Assembly: GCA_944739405.2 (NCBI GenBank)
Contig: OX123190.2
Coordinates: 21,488,807 to 21,552,806 of the forward strand
Reading direction: 5' to 3'
DNA: 64,000 nt
From: Euclidia mi
Taxonomy: Eukaryota; Arthropoda; Insecta; Lepidoptera; Erebidae
Below, piece by piece: positions 47,601-56,265 of the stretch (position 1 is the stretch's first letter; every line of letters begins with the position of its first letter). Below the pieces are notes generated by a model. That model had not been told where the DNA came from and ran no database searches. It was given only the letters and a program-made list of their open reading frames with translations. Position numbers and translations under genes: made by a program.

Positions 47601-50600
47601 CGGGACAAATGTCCCCTAATGAATACGAGGCTTTAAAAAGTATTTAAACATATGACAATGATAAGTTACCTGAGTTTTCTTCTCACTTAAGCTCTGCTTG
47701 GTGGTGCTGACTTCACCATTCAGTTTAACTTCCAGTTTGTTGAGGGACATAGCAAAGTCTTTCTCGGGCATGGTGCCCAATAACTCTGTCAGAGCCGACC
47801 GGTGCTTGTTCTTTAGTGTTGAGAACTGTTTCTCCTTCTGTTTCAGTAAGTCTTCTTTCACTTGTAATTCCTTTAGCTTAGTACTTTGCTTTTGTAAGAT
47901 TGAAATCTGAAATGTAACCGTAAAAATATATCAATTGAATTTATTAACACCATATTTAGTGTCGTTACAACGGCGGAATCTACGGCGCCGACCGTTTGGT
48001 TCAATGTGTTCTCAGTGTTTCAAGTCTCTTTGAGCACATCAGAGGTAATTTACAATCGCTTTCGAAGCGGCGCCGATCCTTCCATTGATCAATCTATTTG
48101 AGCAAAAACGCATGCAACGTATTTTGACAAATCATATGATGCGTTACGTTAGTCGCCGCCCTCGTATAATACAGACTGTCCAGCGCGCTAAGTGTGCCAT
48201 ACCAACCGAATAGTGTGATTCAGACGCTGAAGTAACAGCACAGTACTTTAAAATATATATCAAAAAATACAAAACCAAGATGGTCAAGATAAAAAACATT
48301 ATTGATCAAAAGATATTGCCTCTGTAAATGTGTAAAAGTGTGCTGAAACAAGAGTTACCCTATGGTTTCTCTTAACCTTGTAGTTGAATCACTGTGACAA
48401 ATAATGTCAAATCAAATATTACCTTCTTGTCAATTCCGTCGAGTTCCTGATCATATTTCTCCATCTCTTTTTCATCTTCATTAATTTTCTGCTGAGCTTC
48501 TTCTGCATTTAATTGTTTCTCGAATTCTTGAAACTCTCTAAAATTATAAATAAAACATTGACTTAGGTCATATTGAGTCACAACTTAAGAAAGCGGTAAG
48601 TAGGTAGTAATTTAATATAAGCCTACTACTGAAAAGGATTTTTAACCAACTTCATTTCAACCACTATGGAAGAGGTCAAGAATGTGTATGAAAATCTTTG
48701 TTTTTATTTAATAACCCGCCTCTTTTGTCCGTGGGTTTGTAGGCGGATTAGAAGTTATTAGTGTTTTATCCGAGAATCAAACATAAAAACCAATATTTGT
48801 CCCGTAAACTTTAAAATTAACAAAAGAGATTTCATAATTTCATTAAACATTATATGCATGGTTAGTACTAGTCAATTGGAGCAATAGTTAATATGGCACA
48901 TAAGTTTTAGAGTAACTCTAAGCCAAGTTATACAAGTTTTATGATTTATAATTTTCATACATTTATTGATTTCTGAAAGTACTGAAAAATATGAAGTCAA
49001 GTCAAAATCCTTTATTCAATTAGGTCTAAATGTGACGCTTATGAAAGTCAAATTTAACAATGAAGTACTTAAAGATTGTACAGTGACTTACATTTGCAAT
49101 GCATAATTTTATATGCTAGAAGTGACATCATGTACTTACTCTTCAGCGGTCTTGAATTTCTGTTCAGCAGTTTCCAAGCGTACTTTGGAGTCTTTAGCTG
49201 AATCTATCTCACGCTCTAATTTCACACATTCACGCTTGTTCTTGGCAATATCTGATGATTTACTAGATATTTGTTGTTTGTGGCGTGACTGAAACACAAC
49301 ACATTCTTTTTATAAAATATTTAACTAAAGGGATGTATTAACAGCTTGGTGCCGGGGATCATGAAGTAGCCAACCATACATTCAACCCCTATTTTAGGCT
49401 TTGTACTGAAGGCGCGAATACGCCTCAATTCTCACGTGCGTATCACGCGCGACCGTACCAGCACGCAAGGATTTGGGAACGTACTTGGAAACATGGAGTT
49501 GAAGAAAGCGGTCGCATTGTTGTCAGCTTACCGTCGCTGGAAGAGACAAAAATATTAACACTTATTCCTCGCAAGCCCCGCGTTTTAAAAGCCTGTTGGC
49601 ATAATCAGATGATTTCAAATCCTATAATTTTGGCGCTCCAAGATTAGGGCGAAGTACACGCTTATTTGGACCTCGCGCGAAGATCGTCGATGCGATGATT
49701 GATATTGGCGACTACTAAGGGCGGTTTCAGATTAGCGTTTTATAGGCGCGTATAAGTTCGTTTTAGAAAGCGCATGTAGGCACGTATAGGCGCGCCTTTT
49801 GGCACACGCGCAACTCGTACGAGCGTTGACGCACTGAGCCGTCAGAATCCATGTTGACACTGACAATATGTCACTACCGTTTCGAGCGAATACGCCGAAG
49901 TATGCCCGATTATCGCGAGTCCGGTTTTGTGAAGCGCGTAATGTAGCGCGCGCGTAAGCGCATGTGCTGAAACGACCGTACATACGCGCAGAAAAAGACG
50001 CTAATCTGAAACCGCCCTAACTCGCTAACACGCGAATGAATTAGCACGAAACCTTTCGCGGCGGATTCGCCCCTTCTGGACAAGGTCTTCACACCAGGGG
50101 TGCACAAAAGAGATTGTATCAATCGGCTTATTTAACCCGCCAATTGCTTTACGTGGCAACCGAGACACGGAGTAAGCAACAATAACAAATATCTTTAAAT
50201 GTTCATATTGGTGTACCTACAACATATGGCTGCCAGTCTTGGGCCCTCACCAAAGCGCAATATAAAAAACTGGAAACATGTGAGACAGCAGGAAAGAAGC
50301 ATGCTGAACATAAGAAAATCTGATAGAATCAAAAATATCACTATCCGAAGACGCTCGAAAATTGAAAATGTTACAATTCGAATAAGGAAATTAAAATGGA
50401 AATGGACTGGCCATATAGTCAGAGCCATCGAAATGTGGAATAAAAATATTATATTTTGGTACCCTATAAATAAGAAAAGAATCGAGGTAGACAGTTTCGA
50501 AGATGGGAAGACGAAATTAAATGCACAGCAGTGAAAACCATGGACTAGGAGAGCTCAAAATAGAGTAGAAGGAAATGGAGGAGGCCTTTGCCAAAGTTGG

Positions 50601-53600
50601 GCAAACAGACCATGTTGTTGGTGTCGGGAGGTCTCGGGTTCGATTCCCAGGTCGGGCAAAGTGTTATTGGGTTTTTCCGTTAGAAAATTCTCAGTAGCGA
50701 CACGGAGTCTGGTAATGTACCCGGTACGGCAATAGGCTTGCCCCCTATTACGTGGGACTAAAATAAATCTGGCGAAAAGTGGGTGCAGCAATATACCTCT
50801 GCCTACCTCTCCGGGGATATAGGCGTGAGACTATGTATGTAGGTATGTATTATTATTATTATTGGTGTACAAAAAAAGGATAATCAAATACTTACTAGGG
50901 CTTCTCTGCTTTCGTCAACAAGAGCTTGTTTTTCTTTTTCCTCCTTGTCAGCCAGAGATTTAAGTTCACCCAGTTCTTGTTTCAGTTTTTTAATCTTGTC
51001 ACTTATGGCGGTCATTGCTTTCTCGGCATCTTCGTTTGACTCAATTGTAGGTATATCTTCAAGTTCTGTAAGTTATAAACAGACATGCATAAGTTTAGTA
51101 AAACTAATACTTGTCAATTGTGATTTTTTTTTTGCATGTACCGCTAGATCTGGATAGCTTCATAATATAACGTGGCCTAACGATTTTTTTCCTGCGACAA
51201 GAATGAGATTATTTTCTCTATCTCTCCGTAGCGTGGTAGCACGCTGATGTACATGACACAAAAAACGGTCACCCGTCCATGTGGTAACAAATTATGCTTA
51301 ACTTTGCTGATCCATTAGGAACAGCAAACCAAATCATGTTAAGACCGCGAAAATGCAGGCGGAACTAGACCCAACATAATAGTATAGCTTATATATTGGA
51401 ATAAAATTTTGGGCTTACCTTTGCCGCGAAAAATTACTATGAACTTTAATTCGTAATCTGTTCATGAGTTTTTAAACATAACATATTAATTACTCACAAA
51501 AATACTAACCAGCAATTTTGGCAACATTGCCAATCATATCATTTCTCTCAATTATTTTCTTCTCATTCTGACTGTCCAACACAGCTAGTTTTTCAAGTTT
51601 CAGTTTGTTTGATTGTATCTCATTTGCTACTTTCTCTTCCTCATCATTGAATAAAGAAATTTTTTTGTATGACTCTTTTAGTTCTTTTTGGTTGGCCTTC
51701 ATTGTGGCATCATAGTTGGCTGAAACAAATTAATATTATTTAGAATTTTAAATGTATGGAAGATTGTTTGAATAGACTATGATAAATGATTTAATAATGG
51801 CAAATAAATTCATCTTCCATCTCTTCTTTTCTGTAAGTCAATATCATTAAAAGGTTGTCTAACATTAAGAATAAAATCCTATTAATATCTTAGATTTTGC
51901 AGTATTACTCGTCATCAAAGCTATAGTTAAAATTAATATTAATACTACACTGAAAAAAAGTTATGATACTGTAAATTTACAGATAAAGGAATACTTACTT
52001 ATTTTTTCCTTAAGCTCTTGCAAGGTTCCTTCAAATATATTTTTTATCTGTGTCTTCAAATCATCTTCATGCTTACGGCATTGTTCTAGTCTGAGAAAAT
52101 AATATCATTACTGGGATGAAGCATAAAAAATCACACAGAATTTAAATCAGGTCAACCAGGACAGTTTGTTACTATTTACGTGAAATTTACACAACACACA
52201 AAAATTCACTAAACACACTTCTTCTCAAACATATGTGGCCAGGCACCTCTAACAGAATAACTTGGCTATAAGCAGGTTACAACGCCAAGTAAATGAATTT
52301 CCAGATTACTGTAATATATGAATAAATATTACACAAAAATAAGTACATACTTTACTTTGATCTTCCCAAGTTTGGAATCATAAGTGGCAAGCATTGTCTC
52401 AACAGATTTAATATTCTGTAACTTTTCTTCAATTGGTTTTATATCTTTAACAAGTTCAGCTATTTTTAATTCAGTATCTTCAATACTTTTCTCAGTGTTC
52501 ATAACATCTAACTTCTTTTTATCAAGTTCCAATTTTTGTTCTTCCAGATGTTCAACTTGGGTAGCTGAAAAATAAAAACAGGTTTGCCTTAGCCAAACTG
52601 TACTTAAAATTGAAGTATAAAAGACTGCAAAAAATGCAGTGCATCAGTAAAATATAATGCTTAACTGTAATACATAATAACAAAATTTTTACTAATTTTA
52701 CAGCTGAAATGACACTGAGTTTTTACAGTTAACACCTTGTACAGGGTGTCTGGTGGCAGATTTACATTTTCAAAATTAAATAAAAAAAATCTATTTGATA
52801 TATTGTTTTATTTGAAATATTAAATGACTAATAATGCGGATTTTATTTTTTGAACACTATGTCATCAAATGTCTTCCGTCAATTTTCACGCATTGTTCAA
52901 AACGGAGTCTCGTGTTACCCGCCACACGCTGCAGTAAACTTGATTCAATTGCGCTGATTTCTCGACGAATGTTTTCTTTTAAGTTCACTAGAGTTCGGGG
53001 ATTGTTGCTGTAAACTCTCTCTTTCAGGTAGCTCCATAAAAAAAAATCCATTGGGGTTAAGTCGGGGGACCTGGGTGGCCATGGAATATCTCCAAAGCCA
53101 CTGATAAGTTTTTGAGGGATTTGAAAGCTTCCTGAAGTAAATTCATCGAATCTCTAGCCGTGTGTGCGGTCGCACCATCCTGTTGGAACCACATGTGCGA
53201 TGAAAACGATGGCTGAGCTTGCAGGTTTGGCAAAAAGAAGTCCGTTATCATGTGTCGGTAATTGTCACTATTGACATTTGTCGCCTGGCCCTGAGCATTT
53301 TCGAAAAAAATGGTCCAATTATCCCATGCGTGGATAAGGCGCACCAAACAGTTACCCTGGGGCAATGCAATGGCTTTTGGTGTATCAGTCGAGGGTTATG
53401 GATTCTTGGAACCCAGTAACGGCAGTTTTGCTTATTAACGTACCCATTTAAATGAAAATGAGCCTTGTTGCACCAAAAAATGGGATTCACAGTACGAAAA
53501 CACTCCAACATCGTATCACAAATTTTTTGCGTGAAACAAAATCACTTTCTTTAAGTTCTTGAACGATTTGAATTTTGAATGGATGGATGGAACTTTAAAT

Positions 53601-55611
53601 CCTTTTTTAAAATTTCTTCTTGCTCTTGGAAGTCCCAGTGAGGCTGCCCTTTTCCGTACCGAAAGTCGTGGATTTTCTCGTAAACTCTCTTCAACTACTT
53701 CAATGTTTTCAGGAGTCCTTGAAGATCGACTGGGCCCTGGCCGTGGAGTGTTCATAGCCGAAGCAGTTGCGCGGAACCTCTGCACCCAGGAACAAATTAA
53801 ACTCACACTCGGCCCATCACTTATTCGTCGTATACCAAAGTGTGAACAAAACTGTCGACGCGCAGTTACGTACGAATCGTTACTCTTGAAAAATGCCTCG
53901 ATAGCGAATGCGCGATGCTCACCCGACCAGTGCGACATCGTGACTGAGAAATCCGCATGATCACTGATTCCAATGACACTACTCCCCCACGCACCGTTTA
54001 TTACTTTTTGAAATAATCATATTTAAAAACATAAATCTGCCACCAGACACCCTGTACTACAAGTTTGTAGAGTGATAGATATATACAAAAAAGATAATAA
54101 AATTGTCCACTTACAAAGTAATTTAATGTCATTCACATATTGTTTCCTTATTTTCTTGAGACGATCAAAACAGTTGCTATATTTATCTGAATCAAATATT
54201 TCATCAAACCTTTCTTTAACTTTTTTTCCTTCGTCCAAAGGCCAGCTTGATTCTTCTTGGTGACAAAATATAACTGTATTCAATATAGCCTTAGAAACTC
54301 CTAAAAGAATAAGACAGGAACATAATATAAATTTATATATTATTAAGATGTTAGAGTATGTATTATGGTTTATAAACAAATATTTTCTTTTTTTTTAAGT
54401 ATTATTCTACCAAATACAAACAACCAAAGCTAATAAAAGAGTGTTAAAAATATTGCTTTATCTCAACACCCAAACATAACAGTTTCTTTTCCCTAAATAG
54501 TAGCTTCAAAAACATAGCTGGAATAAGTAATTAAGGAAAGGAAACTTATAGCAATCAAGCTAGTTCTGCAATGTTTCAGCAACAACAGTTCTAAGCTTTA
54601 GTTTGAATTATGTAAGTAAACAATATTCATTGTTTACATATTCATCTCTGAAACTCAAGAGGAAGTATGAACATTGTTAAAAGTAATTCTGTTTACTTTA
54701 ATGCATAAGTTGGGTGCATAGGGTTCCCACCAAGAACTTAGGGTCCCAAGCCAACCTCACCTGCAAGTGGTGCACCTGCCAATCAACGGACGAGGCTCTG
54801 GCAAACAAAATGTCCCAATAAGCGGCAATAGGCTCGCCACCTATTACGTGGGATCAAAACACTGGGGAAAAGTGGGCGTTTTATATGCCTCTGCCTACCC
54901 CTTCGGGGAAACAGGCGTGAGTCTATGTATGTTTACTTTAATGGCTGATTTTACATACGTTGAAAATTACCACAAACAAAATAATACTATACCTAGCTCA
55001 TCACGCAGAACTGAATCCAAATCAGCACATCTCTTGGATATATCCTTTGTCTTCCCACTTTCATTAGTTATAGATAACAAGGAATCCAGAGTCTTAAATG
55101 TTGTCTTCTTTTTTGCCACAGTCACCTTCATTGATCTTGACACTTCCATATTCTGGTTTTTAGCATTCAGAAGCTAAAAATATTAACAATAATAAATTTT
55201 CACTAATATCTTAATTTATATTTTGGGACCAGTTTGTTTGATCAGCGGATGGTCAGTAACAGGTTAAATGACAGAGAAGGAGGAAACAGTTTACTGCAAA
55301 CAGTGCTAACAAGTGAGAACAATAGATTAGATTATAATATTGCCAAATCTTACCCTGAGCTTTATTTGAGCCAGAACTTCTGTAGATCTATTTACTTTAG
55401 GATCATGCACAAAACAGTCATTGTGGCCAATACCCGGCGGCATTTGTGACGTGATAGCGTAGCGCAAAGCTTCGATAATTGTTGTTTTACCACATCCATT
55501 TTGTCCCAAAATTAGGGTTAATGGGCTTTCAAATGATATAGCTTGTTCATCGGAATCATCGGGACCAAAGCTCCGAATGCCTCGTATCGCTAATGACTTT
55601 ACAACAGCCAT
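26679..55611 (-). CDS. RAD50: DNA repair protein RAD50 (SMC-like ATPase of the MRN complex)
   Basis: The 22 exons in transcript order are 55611-55354, 55173-54993, 54300-54115, 52564-52351, 52090-51999, 51719-51510, 51065-50896, 49288-49140, 48537-48423, 47906-47670, 45134-44976, 40550-40437, 40145-39948, 39669-39523, 38836-38621, 38383-38223, 37537-37303, 35856-35650, 31387-31191, 30702-30598, 29180-29064 and 26925-26679. All GT-AG joins keep frame: 1304 residues (human about 1312). RAD50 with MRE11 and NBS1 tethers and processes DNA breaks. Walker A (GQNGCGKT) is at 36-43, the CPLC zinc hook at 683-686, signature SAGQ at 1201-1204, Walker B (LALDEP) at 1227-1232 and the H-loop His at 1268. 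Residues of roughly 200-1100 are coiled coil. In exon 4 the GTATGT donor, not the nearer GTAAAG, keeps frame. No defect is seen. Confidence 0.97.
26958..27190. mobile_element. hAT-type MITE (CAGTGGCGTAG ends), 8-bp TSD
   Basis: CAGTGGCGTAG at the left and CTACGCCACTG at the right are perfect inverted repeats. The flanking 8-mers ACAAAGAG and ACAATGAG differ at one base. GGTGGCACCCGGGGCGG occurs just inside each end. It sits just upstream of RAD50's last exon, in its intron. Confidence 0.85.
27298..28700 (-). mobile_element. Long-TIR element with decayed Tc1/mariner-type transposase
   Basis: GTGCGTTCATCTTAACCTGG and GTGCCATATAACAAGGCA at the left (27390-27470) recur inverted at the right (28560-28640), with weaker similarity (GCGACTG..CGCA) out to about 27298 and 28700. 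A broken transposase lies between. Exact termini are not fixed. Confidence 0.55.
27671..28133 (-). pseudogene. Degenerate DDE transposase, C-terminal part
   Basis: The minus strand reads LRLLPYHCELNPIELIWAQI, then KSYVGRNNKTFK: the LNPIE block (last catalytic acid) of the Tc1/mariner-like DDE_3 superfamily. After a one-base frameshift near 27820 it continues with an acidic tail of EKCIEHV..EDKMMELDGLIDDA, a pattern I know from intact relatives. The first catalytic residues are missing. Confidence 0.65.
28862..28925 (-). repeat. tRNA-like SINE head fragment
   Basis: The reverse complement contains GTGGGTTCGATGCCCACTCG, a B-box-like arm with flanking stem. It is too short and unpaired to be a functional tRNA gene. 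Confidence 0.4.
29209..29416 (+). mobile_element. Non-autonomous Helitron-like element, second family
   Basis: It begins A|TCTAATACTAATATATAAAG and ends CTCGGGCTCATCTAG|T. TC...CTAG ends between A and T fit Helitron insertion. The same 3' end occurs alone at 5831-5862. Confidence 0.7.
29420..31190. other. RAD50 introns around exon 20 (30598-30702), mostly without recognisable elements
   Basis: Besides RAD50 exon 20, I see a weak reverse-oriented SINE body at about 30310-30510 (AACCAGATTTGACATTACATTC, GGAATAGCGATATTCTATGG). The rest is AT-rich and featureless. Confidence 0.45.
31723..33760 (+). pseudogene. Jockey-like LINE ORF2 fragment (reverse transcriptase)
   Basis: Frame +1 runs from about 31723 with one in-frame TGA at 32062-32064. 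Motifs in order are APGADGIPYSALRNLP, VSYRPITLLPTISKVFERLL, EQFGFRSEYST, VAVFLDTQKAFDRVWH, AGVPQGSCLSPVLYT, the catalytic YADD (about 32893) and VKYLGITID. This order and the C-terminal Y..RLTYAAPAWF block fit the jockey clade. The 5' endonuclease is missing. A lost C in the run near 33528 shifts the frame; reading the other frame gives a tail ending near 33620. It is dead in cis. GC-rich compared with its surroundings. Confidence 0.85.
34185..35262 (+). pseudogene. Tc1-family DD34E transposase, frameshifted
   Basis: The N-terminal paired-like HTH (GLSQRQVARTLQMSQS) is followed by the WTEEQWRSVLFSDES block (first Asp), QDNARPHSA (second Asp) and SPDLNPIEHLW (Glu), with 34 residues between the last two catalytic positions. 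A G10 run at about 34846-34855 shifts the frame, so two overlapping frames share the protein (about 34185-34874 and 34750-35262). A palindromic insertion at 34266-34302 adds residues within the HTH region. All three catalytic acids remain. Confidence 0.85.
34266..34302. other. Perfect 17-bp-arm hairpin inside the Tc1 transposase
   Basis: Arms 34266-34282 and 34286-34302 are exact complements around a 3-nt GCT loop. The second arm looks like a templated inverted copy of the first, since relatives lack the extra residues between the HTH and the SRIYRR block. Confidence 0.8.
35925..36511. mobile_element. Long-TIR MITE in a RAD50 intron
   Basis: GTCACCGG at the left and CCGGTGAC at the right open TIRs of about 105 bp, including ATTGTATTATTTTACGCCCA and its complement. 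No transposase is present. A target-site duplication is not clear; the superfamily is unassigned. Confidence 0.7.
36533..36919 (+). mobile_element. tRNA-derived SINE with 8-bp TSD
   Basis: The head CAGCGATAGCCTGGTGGAGA holds an A-box-like start. B box GGGTTCGAATCC follows. The body contains GTACGTTAAACCGTCGGTCC and AACCATGGAATATCGCTATC, and it ends in a GATGAT tail. TTACGTAG flanks both ends (36525-36532 and 36920-36927). Confidence 0.82.
37690..37965 (-). mobile_element. tRNA-derived SINE, reverse oriented
   Basis: On the minus strand: head CTCTGTGGTCCAGTGGATAG, B box GAGTTCGATTCAC, then GGCAATAGGCTCGCTCCCTA and CCCCGAAGGGGTAGGCAG-type tail. The tail is the 3' end shared with RTE-like copies at 23700 and 54900. 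Confidence 0.72.
38425..38582 (+). mobile_element. RTE-type LINE 3' fragment
   Basis: The plus strand encodes NWPVWRALGEAYGQQ and a stop, the extreme C-terminus of the RTE-like protein also seen at 57870-58140. It lies between RAD50 exons 15 and 16. Confidence 0.65.
38987..39245 (+). mobile_element. tRNA-derived SINE with ATT tail
   Basis: The head GGTTGGTGTAGCGGGAGTGT and B box GGTTCGATTCCCGC are followed by an unrelated AT-rich body and an (ATT)n end. It differs in body from the SINEs at 36533 and 21965. Confidence 0.65.
40551..42000. other. Left part of the largest RAD50 intron, no gene seen
   Basis: AT-rich with no recognisable coding or TIR signal. The segment 41100-41240 is moderately GC-richer, but I could not identify it. 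It may belong to the element that brought the exonuclease remnant at 42320. Confidence 0.4.
42320..42945 (+). pseudogene. Decayed YqaJ-type (lambda exonuclease fold) nuclease
   Basis: Three plus-strand frames join into one recognisable domain: QLALEQLAKQENVTIEPCGLF; then IGATPDGIIGPNTIVEI, a stop, CSKVAY; then QGQRHITRKQKCLFAVWSGE and DRDDVFWEKLVAFY..LPEIVDS. ATPDG followed by VEIK is the catalytic block of the YqaJ/PD-(D/E)XK exonuclease family; here the Lys codon has become TAA. At least one frameshift and two stops make it a pseudogene. A final frame (42654-42944) remains open. In animals such genes often ride on DNA transposons (for example ISL2EU elements), but no TIRs were located here. 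Confidence 0.78.
42960..44970. other. Right part of the largest RAD50 intron
   Basis: No gene. A dispersed-repeat end (44003-44075, GGTACCGTAGCCAAAAATTG, AACCCTTATAGATTCGCAAT) is related in reverse to 21540-21627. A small hairpin, GGAGCCC-TTCGCA-GGGCTCC, lies near 43648. Confidence 0.4.
45150..45345 (+). mobile_element. 5S rRNA-derived SINE (copy 1)
   Basis: AAGGTCGGCAAAAATAAGCA and TTTGGATGGGTGACTG match the 5S rRNA internal promoter region (GAAGTTAAGCA ... TGGATGGGTGACC). The body follows: GCTTCGGAGCGCATGTAAAG, AGCCACGTCGGAAGGCTCC. It ends in an ATT-rich run. More diverged than copy 2. Confidence 0.72.
45400..45655 (+). mobile_element. 5S rRNA-derived SINE (copy 2)
   Basis: ATCGGCAAAGTTAAGCAACG and TATGGGTGACCGTGTGTGG are 5S-like. 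The body has GCTTCGGAGGGCACGTAAAG, CTGTCGGTCCCGGTTCTTG and CTGAAAACTCCGACACCAGA. It lies in the same orientation as copy 1, about 250 bp downstream. Confidence 0.78.
45666..45955 (+). mobile_element. tRNA-derived SINE with LINE-like 3' body
   Basis: Head CAGCGATGGCCTAGTGGAAA and B box GGGTTCGAATCC, then ACATCGTGAGGAAACCTGCA, AACCCGCACTTGGCCAGCGT and CCTTCTCATAGTGAGAAGAG, a 3' body I know from lepidopteran LINE tails. Confidence 0.7.
45994..46198 (-). mobile_element. Non-autonomous Helitron-like element (copy 2)
   Basis: Read on the minus strand it begins A|TCTTAATATATAAAAT and ends GCGCACTCTAG|T, matching copy 1 at 20659 throughout. Confidence 0.75.
46526..47193. mobile_element. hAT-type non-autonomous element, perfect 8-bp TSD
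   Basis: TAGTAATGG and CCATTACTA ends are flanked exactly by GTCTTAAG (46518-46525 and 47194-47201). Subterminal GATAACAGGATAA/TTATCCTGTTAT strings occur near both ends. The core carries a ~100-bp tandem duplication (about 46897-46990 and 46991-47098: CTCTCTCACACACTCGTGGT, ATCCTGTTGTCATTTTAGCA). No transposase is present. Confidence 0.88.
47200..47632. mobile_element. PIF/Harbinger-type MITE, TTA TSD, rich in GTCGC
   Basis: AGCCATGTATTCACTAGGGGACA at the left pairs with the right end TGTCCCCTAATGAATACGAGGCT, and TTA flanks both sides (47197-47199 and 47633-47635). GTCGC/GCGAC strings are dense throughout. Its left TSD overlaps the right TSD of the neighbouring hAT element. Confidence 0.7.
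49007..49055. repeat. Dispersed repeat tail
   Basis: TTTATTCAATTAGGTCTAAA then TGTGACGCTTATGAA; same family as 3930 and 6945. Confidence 0.45.
49289..49718. other. RAD50 intron 7, unassigned part
   Basis: GC is higher than in the surrounding introns (GCGCGAATACGCCTCAATTC and similar), but I find no frame, TIR or repeat match. Confidence 0.35.
49719..50017. mobile_element. PIF/Harbinger-type MITE with 20-bp TIR, TAA TSD
   Basis: GGGCGGTTTCAGATTAGCGT at the left is the exact inverted copy of the right end, and TAA flanks both sides (49716-49718 and 50018-50020). 299 bp; the interior is rich in GCGCGTA/TACGCGC strings. Confidence 0.85.
50205..50610 (+). pseudogene. RTE-type LINE reverse transcriptase C-terminal fragment
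   Basis: The frame reads RSMLNIRKSDRIKN..IRRRSKIENV..RKLKWKWTGHIVRA, the connection region of RTE-like LINE proteins common in Lepidoptera. An overlapping frame then gives FRRWEDEIKCTA with two stops. The fragment is dead. Confidence 0.72.
50612..50850 (+). mobile_element. SINE fragment (tRNA-like arm plus common tail)
   Basis: B box GGGTTCGATTCCCAGG, then GGCAATAGGCTTGCCCCCTA and GCCTACCTCTCCGGGGATAT, ending GTGAGACTATGTATG. It lies directly behind the LINE fragment at 50205-50610. Confidence 0.65.
52742..54054 (-). mobile_element. mariner-like transposon, TA TSD
   Basis: CAGGGTGTCTGGTGGCAGAT and its inverted copy bound the element, with TA on both sides (52740-52741 and 54055-54056). The 1.3-kb length is typical of mariner-type elements. 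It holds a broken transposase and lies in a RAD50 intron between exons 3 and 4. Confidence 0.88.
52860..53938 (-). pseudogene. mariner-like transposase, frame-broken (probably DD41D type)
   Basis: Four minus-strand frames follow one another. The first, from 53938, has an N-terminal HTH (MSHWSGEHRAFAIEAFFKSN). The second has WVPRIHNPRLIHQKPLHCPR and VTVWCALSTHGIIGPFF. The third has MWFQQDGATAHTARDS. The last has MDFFLWSYLKERVY. The second and third catalytic Asp residues (QDG, PMD) remain. Their spacing is about 41 if five extra bases after the QEAF block are set aside, so DD41D is likely. At least three frameshifts are present. Confidence 0.8.
54795..54935 (+). repeat. SINE/LINE 3' tail fragment
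   Basis: CGGCAATAGGCTCGCCACCT, CTACCCCTTCGGGGAAACAG and GCGTGAGTCTATGTATG: the common tail only, with no promoter head. Confidence 0.6.
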
Positions 55612-55760
55612 TATAAATCACTAAAATCCTGGTGATATTACAGATGAATCCTTTCGCGCCAAGAGTAAGAATCCACCATCAAAATGTAAACTGTCTGACA
55701 AATGACAGAGAAGAAATGCTACGCCGCCGGACGCCGCTAGTGAAGCCGGTACGATTCATA
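55612..55760 (-). promoter_or_regulatory. RAD50 upstream region
   Basis: Sequence before the RAD50 ATG is short before repeats begin at about 55757. A GC-rich patch (CGCCGCCGGACGCCGC on the plus strand, near 55720) may be part of a TATA-less promoter. No transcription start can be fixed. Confidence 0.4.
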
Positions 55761-56265
55761 GATGTGTGAATAACATGGATTGGACGTACCTACGAAGTTA
55801 GCGTGCATACCTACGAAACGTATGCAAATAAAATGGCGTCCATTAGGGTTGGGCGCATATTAGGCAACGCAAAGCATATATCGACAAGTTTTTTTGTTAT
55901 CGACAAAGTATAGCACCTTTAGGCATCATTCGCACGAGGATTTAGAAAACGATTGCGTTGAACTCTGGCGTAAGCACTTTTAAAAGCTTGCGATGACAGC
56001 GTTCATACCAGCACTAAAATCACTGTTGTCTCGGTTCAGTAAGAAGTCGAAATTATTAAAGCTAACGTACTAGCAAATGCGATTTGTGTTGCTAAAATAT
56101 TAATTTATTATTAGTTAAAATATTTTTTAAGTTTTTGAAGGGTTCTTACTTTTTCTAGTAATAAACCACAGATCTGTGAATAACATGTATTGGACGTACC
56201 TACGAAATTAGCGCGCATACCTACGAAATTATGTGGAAAATAAAATGACTGCCGTTGGGTTGGAC
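55757..56265. repeat. Duplicated segment upstream of RAD50
   Basis: 55757-55862 and 56170-56265 are about 85% alike, sharing GTGTGAATAACATG / CTGTGAATAACATG, ATTGGACGTACCTACGAA and GCATACCTACGAAA. They are direct copies about 413 bp apart. The second copy ends exactly at the 8-bp TSD of the hAT-like element. Confidence 0.7.

Noticed and set aside
47426..47619. 60-aa frames on both strands
   Set aside because: Inside the GTCGC-rich MITE; overlapping frames on both strands reflect composition.
49732..49983. 83-aa minus-strand frame
   Set aside because: It lies wholly inside the 299-bp Harbinger-type MITE.
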